A stretch of DNA of 25,735 bases from Candidatus Krumholzibacteriia bacterium (GTDB lineage: Bacteria; Krumholzibacteriota; Krumholzibacteriia; LZORAL124-64-63): positions 1-25,735 of the forward strand of contig JACZKN010000151.1 in assembly GCA_014859985.1 (NCBI GenBank), in the 5' to 3' direction. The translations under genes and the position numbers were made by a program. Below the pieces are notes generated by a model. It was given only the letters and a program-made list of their open reading frames with translations, was not told the DNA's origin and did not search any database. Numbering within the stretch: position 1 is the first letter of the stretch; each line of letters starts with the position of its first letter. Positions 21,628-25,735 of this stretch are shown piece by piece.

Positions 21628-21921
21628 CTAGCTCCCGGCGGCCTCGTCGAGGATGCCCGGCAGGTCGGCCCGGGCCACACCCAGCATCAGCTGCCCGTCC
21701 GGGTAGCGCACGGCGGTGGGGCCCCGCTCGCAGGCGCCCAGGCAGCCGCTCTGGAAGACCTTGATCGTGCCGTCGAGTCCCCGCTCGCGCACCATCGCCT
21801 TCAGCTCGTCCCGCAGTTCCAGGCCCCCCCGGTCGGCGCAGCAGGGCTTGGGGTGGCCGTCCGCGCGCTTGTTGGTGCACACGAAGATCGCCGTGGCGAA
21901 GGGTGCGGGGAACTTGAGCAT
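21628..21921 (-). CDS. Thioredoxin-fold (2Fe-2S) ferredoxin-like protein
   Basis: This is a 97-residue protein of the thioredoxin-like [2Fe-2S] ferredoxin group, related to NuoE/HoxE C-terminal domains. FVCTNKR gives C15, PCC gives C27/C28, and SGCLGACERGPTAV gives C60 and C64. Four of these should bind the cluster. The family's typical phrase, VCTN-x-R plus SGCLGACE-x-GP, is complete. It could carry electrons for a hydrogenase or another flavoenzyme, but no partner is adjacent. The M64 peptidase gene lies upstream on the same strand, about 100 bp away. Confidence 0.85.
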   Translation of the reverse strand: MLKFPAPFATAIFVCTNKRADGHPKPCCADRGGLELRDELKAMVRERGLDGTIKVFQSGCLGACERGPTAVRYPDGQLMLGVARADLPGILDEAAGS

Positions 21922-22017
21922 CGCGCGGACTCCCGGGTGGCGGCGCAGGGCCGGTGACGACGGCGGCCGGAGGCGGACAAGGTAGGCGAACGCGCGGGCG
22001 GCGCAACGGGCCGCCCG

Positions 22018-23505
22018 CTACTCCTGATAGCGCCCGATCACCTCGACGATCCCCCGCCGGCAGGCCGCACAGAACGGCTTGATGCCCTTGGTGAACATGA
22101 TGCAGTCCAGCTGCGAGCGGTACAGCCCCCGGCTCAGGTAGCCCGCGCCTTCGAAGGCGCCCACCGTGTCCCGGGCCGGGTTGGCGGCGAACCAGGCGTC
22201 CACCTGCTGCTGGTGCTCCCAGGACAGGCGCTCGCCCTCGGCCTTGGCGGCTTCGACCGCGGCGGCCGGCGCCCCGTCGCGCATCAGGGCGGCGATGTGC
22301 TCGTTCACGGCGGCCCGCCGCTCCTGGTAGGCCAGGTCCATGGCGTCGTACTCGTCCTTGCCCCAGGGCGTGGGCAGGGGCGCGGGGTCGGCCAGGTCGC
22401 CCCACTTCAGGGCCCCGGGGTCGAGCAGGGCGGTGATGTTGCGCTCCCGGGGCTCGACCGTCGTGGAGTAGAAGCTCTCGTAGGCCACGTTGGAGGTGTA
22501 GTACTCGTCGGCCAGGCCGGCGAAGCTGTGGCCGAACTCGTGCAGGAAGACGTACTCGCTGAACTGGTTGTCGCTGGTGAAGGTGCAGAACAGGTTGTAG
22601 ATGCCGCCGCCTCCGTAGCGCTCGTGGTTGACCATGATGTACAGCACGTCGTAGGGGACGGCCCGGGCCACGTCGCGCATGGCGCGGTTGTCCTCGGTCA
22701 AGAGGTAGCGCTCGCTGCCCAGGGAGTCGAAGGTGCAGCCCAGCGCCGTGCGCCGATGCACGCCGCGGCTGGGCTCGTCGCAGCCCGACTCCTGCGAGGG
22801 CAGCAGCACGCCGCGCACGCTGATCTTGTCCCGGTGGGACGCGTACGGCTCGTGGTCCAGCAGCACCCTGGCGAAGCGCTGCACGTCGGCGGTGAACTTG
22901 GCCTGTTCGGCCAGGGTGTAGCCCTCGCCCACGATGGCGATGTCCACGCAGCGGTGGGGCTCGCCGCCGATGGCTGCGTCCACGGTGACGATGCCCGCGG
23001 GGGCGGGGTCCCGGCGGATGGCCCAATCCAAGGGATCGATCTCCGCGCGGAAGAACTCGGCCATGGCGCCGTCCTCTTGCCGCGCCTCCAGCGCGAACAC
23101 GACCGACTCCCGCGGGTACGGCGCCAGCACCGATTCGTGGTAGGTGCGCTGCACGCCGCGCCCGGCCGCGCCGGTGGTCTGCCACTCGCCGAAGTAGGAG
23201 TCGAAGCCCCGGGACCAGAGCAGGTCGCCGCTGGCGGTGTCGTAGAGCTTGGCGCCGTAGCGGCCCAGGTCCAGGTCGTCCACCAGGTGGACGCGGCTGC
23301 CGGCCCAGGCGCCCTGGCGCCGGACCTGGTCCAGGGCGACGACCTCGGTCGCGGCGTCGCCGGTGTGGAAGTAGTCGATGCGCAGGGTCTCGTCCAGGAA
23401 CCAGCGGTCGAAGGCCGCGGGGTCGGCGGCGCGGGCCGGCGCGGCCAGGGCACAGGCGGCGATCACCAGGCAGAGGACCGGGCGGTGGAGGGCACGCAGG
23501 GCCAT
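22018..23505 (-). CDS. Secreted M64-family (IgA peptidase-like) metalloprotease
   Basis: This is a 495-residue exported protein. The signal peptide (MALRALHRPVLCLVIAACALAAPARA) is followed by an N-terminal beta domain of about 150 residues, then the peptidase domain. Zinc ligands H322 and H326 and catalytic E323 lie in FLHEFGHSFAGLADEYY, the signature of peptidase family M64. IAIVGEGYT and LYIMVNHERYGGGG are also characteristic. Several C-terminal cysteines (DCIM, FCAAC) may form disulfides. M64 takes its name from a clostridial IgA protease, but members in environmental bacteria probably degrade other proteins. GGGAGA upstream supports the ATG at 23505. Confidence 0.9.
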   Translation of the reverse strand: MALRALHRPVLCLVIAACALAAPARAADPAAFDRWFLDETLRIDYFHTGDAATEVVALDQVRRQGAWAGSRVHLVDDLDLGRYGAKLYDTASGDLLWSRGFDSYFGEWQTTGAAGRGVQRTYHESVLAPYPRESVVFALEARQEDGAMAEFFRAEIDPLDWAIRRDPAPAGIVTVDAAIGGEPHRCVDIAIVGEGYTLAEQAKFTADVQRFARVLLDHEPYASHRDKISVRGVLLPSQESGCDEPSRGVHRRTALGCTFDSLGSERYLLTEDNRAMRDVARAVPYDVLYIMVNHERYGGGGIYNLFCTFTSDNQFSEYVFLHEFGHSFAGLADEYYTSNVAYESFYSTTVEPRERNITALLDPGALKWGDLADPAPLPTPWGKDEYDAMDLAYQERRAAVNEHIAALMRDGAPAAAVEAAKAEGERLSWEHQQQVDAWFAANPARDTVGAFEGAGYLSRGLYRSQLDCIMFTKGIKPFCAACRRGIVEVIGRYQE

Positions 23506-23715
23506 GATGGTCTCCCTGATGAGGTTGCGGGGGCAAGGGGGCCGGACCAGGGGATCCTGCCGCCGCCGCCGGCTCCCGTCAAGGACCGCGGCGCGGGGAA
23601 CGGGCGGGAATCGAAGGGTCAGGCCGCCGGACTCGTGCTATCCTGGCAGGGAGACCATCCGCAGGCCTCGGGCGACCGCCCTGCCCGGCGGGGCGGCCAC
23701 AGATGGGAGGACCCC

Positions 23716-24147
23716 ATGGACCGTCACGTCGGCATCTGGATCGACCACCGCCACGCCACCATCGTCAGCATCCTCGGCAAGCAGGCCACCACCGAGACCA
23801 TCCGGTCCTCCGCCGAATCACGGGTCCGTCTCACCGGCGGCAGTCCCACCACCGGCTCGGGCATCCCCGACGGCGTGCCCGAGTCGCGCCGCGACGCGCG
23901 CATCGCGCTGCAGCTGGACCGCTTCTACGGCGAGGTCATCGAGAACGTCCGTGACGCCGCCCGCATCCGCATCTGCGGGCCCGGCGAGGCGCGGATCGAA
24001 CTGCGGAAGAAGATCGAGCAGATCAAGACCCTGGCTCCGCGCCTGGAGGCCGTCGAGCCCTGCGACAAGATCACCAAGGCCCAGTTCGTGGCGAAGGTGA
24101 AGGAGGCGTATGGGCTGCCCGTCAGGAGGATGACGGCGCGGGCCTGA
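23716..24147 (+). CDS. Small cytoplasmic protein, possibly related to eRF1/Pelota domain-2-like proteins
   Basis: This is a 143-residue protein without signal peptide or membrane helix. It begins HVGIWIDHRHATIVSI, has a central low-complexity Gly/Ser/Pro segment (about residues 40-58), and then a helical and beta half with FYGEVIENV and GPGEARIELRKKI. WIDH plus GPGEA resembles small bacterial proteins that I associate with eRF1/Pelota-like RNase-H-fold domains, but this link is tentative and no catalytic motif is recognised. GGGAGG upstream fixes the start. An extended -10-like TGCTATCCT at 23636-23644 may be its promoter. It converges on hypF with a 12-bp gap. Confidence 0.6.
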   Translation: MDRHVGIWIDHRHATIVSILGKQATTETIRSSAESRVRLTGGSPTTGSGIPDGVPESRRDARIALQLDRFYGEVIENVRDAARIRICGPGEARIELRKKIEQIKTLAPRLEAVEPCDKITKAQFVAKVKEAYGLPVRRMTARA

Positions 24148-24159
24148 ACAGGCCGTCGT

Positions 24160-25735
24160 TCAACCGGAGACCACCGCCGCCGCGACGACCGCCTGCCCCA
24201 GGGCGATCGCCCCGTCGCCCGCCGGCAGCTGCACGGGCCGCCACACCCGCAGCCCGGCATCCGTCAGCGCCTGCTCCACCCCGACCAGCAGCAGCTCGTT
24301 CTGGAACACTCCCCCGCCGAGCACCACGTCCTGCAGCCCGTAGCGTCCGGCGGCCCAGGCGGCGGCGCTGCCCAGCAGGTCGATCAGCGTGCGGTGGAAC
24401 ATGGCACTGACGGCGGCCGGCTCCACCCCGGCCCGCCGCGCGTCCCGCACCGCGCGGACGAAGGGCGAGACCGGCAGGCTGAGCGTGGGCTCGCCCGTGC
24501 CGCCGGACGGCGGCGGCACCTCGATCAGCTCCGCCATCACCGCCGGGAACGGCCTGGCCCGGGCCACGGCTTCGTGGTCCGTCAGCGCCATCAGCTCGAC
24601 GGCCGCCTGGGCCTCGTATTCGGCCTCGGTCCAGGGGCCCACCAGGGCGGCCACCGCGTCGAACAGCCGCCCGCACGAGCTCGTCAGCGGCGAGTTCACG
24701 CCCTTCTCCAGCATCTCGAGCACTGGCTCGACGGGGCGGTCGCCCTGGAAGGGGAACTCGTCGGGGTGGGCGGTGAAGAAGTCGGGCCCGTAGGCGTGGC
24801 GCAGGTAGGCCACCGCCTGGCGCCAGGGGGCGCGGATGGCCGCGTCGCCGCCGGGCAGGGGCACCGGTTCGAAATGGCCGGCGCGCGTGAACCCGCCGGG
24901 CCCGCCCACCAGCAGCTCGCCGCCCCAGATGGTGCCGTCCAGGCCGTAGCCGGTGCCGTCCATGATCAGGCCCACCGTCGGGCCCGCCAGCCCGTGCTCC
25001 GCCTGCACGGCCGCCAGGTGGGCGTGGTGGTGCTGCACGGCCAGGGTCTCGCGGCCCCGGGCGGCCTGCCCGCGGGCCCAGGCGGTGGAGGCGTAGCCCG
25101 GGTGCAGGTCGTGGGCGATCAGCGCCGGCTCGCACTCCAGCACGTCCTGCAGGGTGGCCACGGTCTCGGTGAAGAACTCCACCGCGTCGTAGTTCTCCAG
25201 GTCGCCGATGTGGGGGCTGAGGAATCCCCGACCGTCCTTGAGCAGGCACACGGTGTTCTTCAGCCCGGCGCCGACGGCGAGGATGGGGGGCGCCTGGTCG
25301 CAGCCCCGCACGAACACCGGCACCGGCGCGTAGCCCCGGCTGCGGCGAAAGAGCAGCGGACCGCCCGGCAGCACCTGCACCACCGAGTCGTCGGCCCGGC
25401 GCAGGATGTCCCGGTCGTGCAGCAGGAACGCGTCCACCAGGGGCCCCAGCCGGCGCAGGGCCTCCTCGTTGCCGATGCAGATGGGCTCCTCGCTGCGGTT
25501 GCCGCTGGTCATCACCAGGGTCCCGATGCCGTAGGCAGCCAGGGCGTCGAACAGCAGATGGTGCAGGGGCGTGGGCGGCAGCATCACGCCCAGGCGGCGA
25601 TGGCCCGGGGCCACCTCCGGCGCGACGTTCGCCGTCGGCAGCCGTTCCAGCAGCACGATCGGCGCCCGGGGCGAGGCGAGCAGGGCCGCCTCCGCGTCCG
25701 ACACGGCGCAGAGCCGCCGCACCGCGTCCAGGTCC
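24160..25735 (-). CDS. hypF: Carbamoyltransferase HypF, C-terminal part (5' end outside window)
   Basis: The frame is open to the right edge, so this is the last roughly 525 codons of a protein usually 750-780 residues long. It contains the end of the YrdC-like domain (RLCAVSDAEAALL, VMTSGNRSEEPI). After that come the Kae1-like carbamoyltransferase domain (HHHAHLAAVQAEHG, MDGTGYGLDGTIWGGE, LGGGVFQNELLL, GDGAIALGQ). The acylphosphatase and zinc-finger domains lie beyond the window. HypF transfers a carbamoyl group from carbamoyl phosphate to HypE, the first step of cyanide-ligand synthesis. It is on the same strand as hypDE but separated from them by unrelated genes. Confidence 0.95.
   Translation of the reverse strand, partial: DLDAVRRLCAVSDAEAALLASPRAPIVLLERLPTANVAPEVAPGHRRLGVMLPPTPLHHLLFDALAAYGIGTLVMTSGNRSEEPICIGNEEALRRLGPLVDAFLLHDRDILRRADDSVVQVLPGGPLLFRRSRGYAPVPVFVRGCDQAPPILAVGAGLKNTVCLLKDGRGFLSPHIGDLENYDAVEFFTETVATLQDVLECEPALIAHDLHPGYASTAWARGQAARGRETLAVQHHHAHLAAVQAEHGLAGPTVGLIMDGTGYGLDGTIWGGELLVGGPGGFTRAGHFEPVPLPGGDAAIRAPWRQAVAYLRHAYGPDFFTAHPDEFPFQGDRPVEPVLEMLEKGVNSPLTSSCGRLFDAVAALVGPWTEAEYEAQAAVELMALTDHEAVARARPFPAVMAELIEVPPPSGGTGEPTLSLPVSPFVRAVRDARRAGVEPAAVSAMFHRTLIDLLGSAAAWAAGRYGLQDVVLGGGVFQNELLLVGVEQALTDAGLRVWRPVQLPAGDGAIALGQAVVAAAVVSG

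Noticed and set aside
22213..23715. Plus-strand frame extending the 143-residue protein upstream by 500 codons
   Set aside because: The extension is antisense to the M64 peptidase and low in complexity. GGGAGG sets the start at 23716.
1..25735. CRISPR arrays, tRNA or rRNA genes, insertion sequences, phage genes
   Set aside because: Looked for repeats with regular spacing, cloverleaf-like segments and transposase or integrase proteins; none seen.

Overview
The window is a very GC-rich, tightly packed bacterial segment, and most of it is devoted to hydrogen metabolism. No rRNA, tRNA, CRISPR array or insertion sequence was seen. Three features lean towards an FCB-type lineage such as Krumholzibacteriota, Eisenbacteria, Latescibacterota or Gemmatimonadota: a lipoprotein with a FlgD-like Ig domain that ends in the PNPFN motif, lipoproteins with a small beta domain followed by a glycine-zipper or membrane tail, and the high GC. 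This placement is inference only and low in confidence.

Region 1 (1-4749) holds nickel uptake and [FeFe]-hydrogenase maturation. The C-terminal part of hydF runs in from the left edge. A nickel ECF-type transporter operon follows (nikL, cbiM/nikM, cbiQ/nikQ, cbiO/nikO) and ends with nikR. A 9+9 bp inverted repeat (748-774) lies over the region between a TTGACA box and nikL. It matches a NikR operator, so the operon is probably repressed by its own last gene when nickel is plentiful. hydE, a radical SAM maturase, lies convergently after nikR, and the two stop codons overlap.

Region 2 (4750-11720) is one long operon for a group 3b-like cytosolic [NiFe] hydrogenase ('sulfhydrogenase' order beta-gamma-delta-alpha). 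It continues with the large-subunit C-terminal protease, a stand-alone receiver protein, a six-TM histidine kinase carrying a RegB/PrrB-type GGxxNP motif, and a tandem-ACT-domain protein. Overlapping or nearly overlapping genes suggest translational coupling. This hydrogenase plus redox-sensor arrangement is the most interesting candidate system in the window.

Region 3 (11717-18485) is a less conserved envelope region. It has a DUF4126-like membrane protein, a possible outer-membrane gene remnant, a secreted protein, and a lipoprotein/ECF sigma/zinc-finger anti-sigma operon. After that operon come three paralogous small lipoproteins interspersed with a Cys-rich lipoprotein and a glycine-zipper protein.

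Region 4 (18486-25735) carries [NiFe] maturation genes on the minus strand: hypD-hypE, coupled by a GTGA overlap, and the C-terminal part of hypF running off the right edge. Between them lie a FlgD-domain lipoprotein, a thioredoxin-fold [2Fe-2S] ferredoxin, an M64-family secreted peptidase and a small uncharacterised protein. hypA, hypB, hypC, hydG and any [FeFe]-hydrogenase structural gene are absent from the window. Together the genes import nickel, build the Ni-Fe(CN)2CO site, clip the large subunit, and possibly adjust expression to redox state. The HydE/HydF pair implies that an [FeFe] hydrogenase is also encoded nearby.
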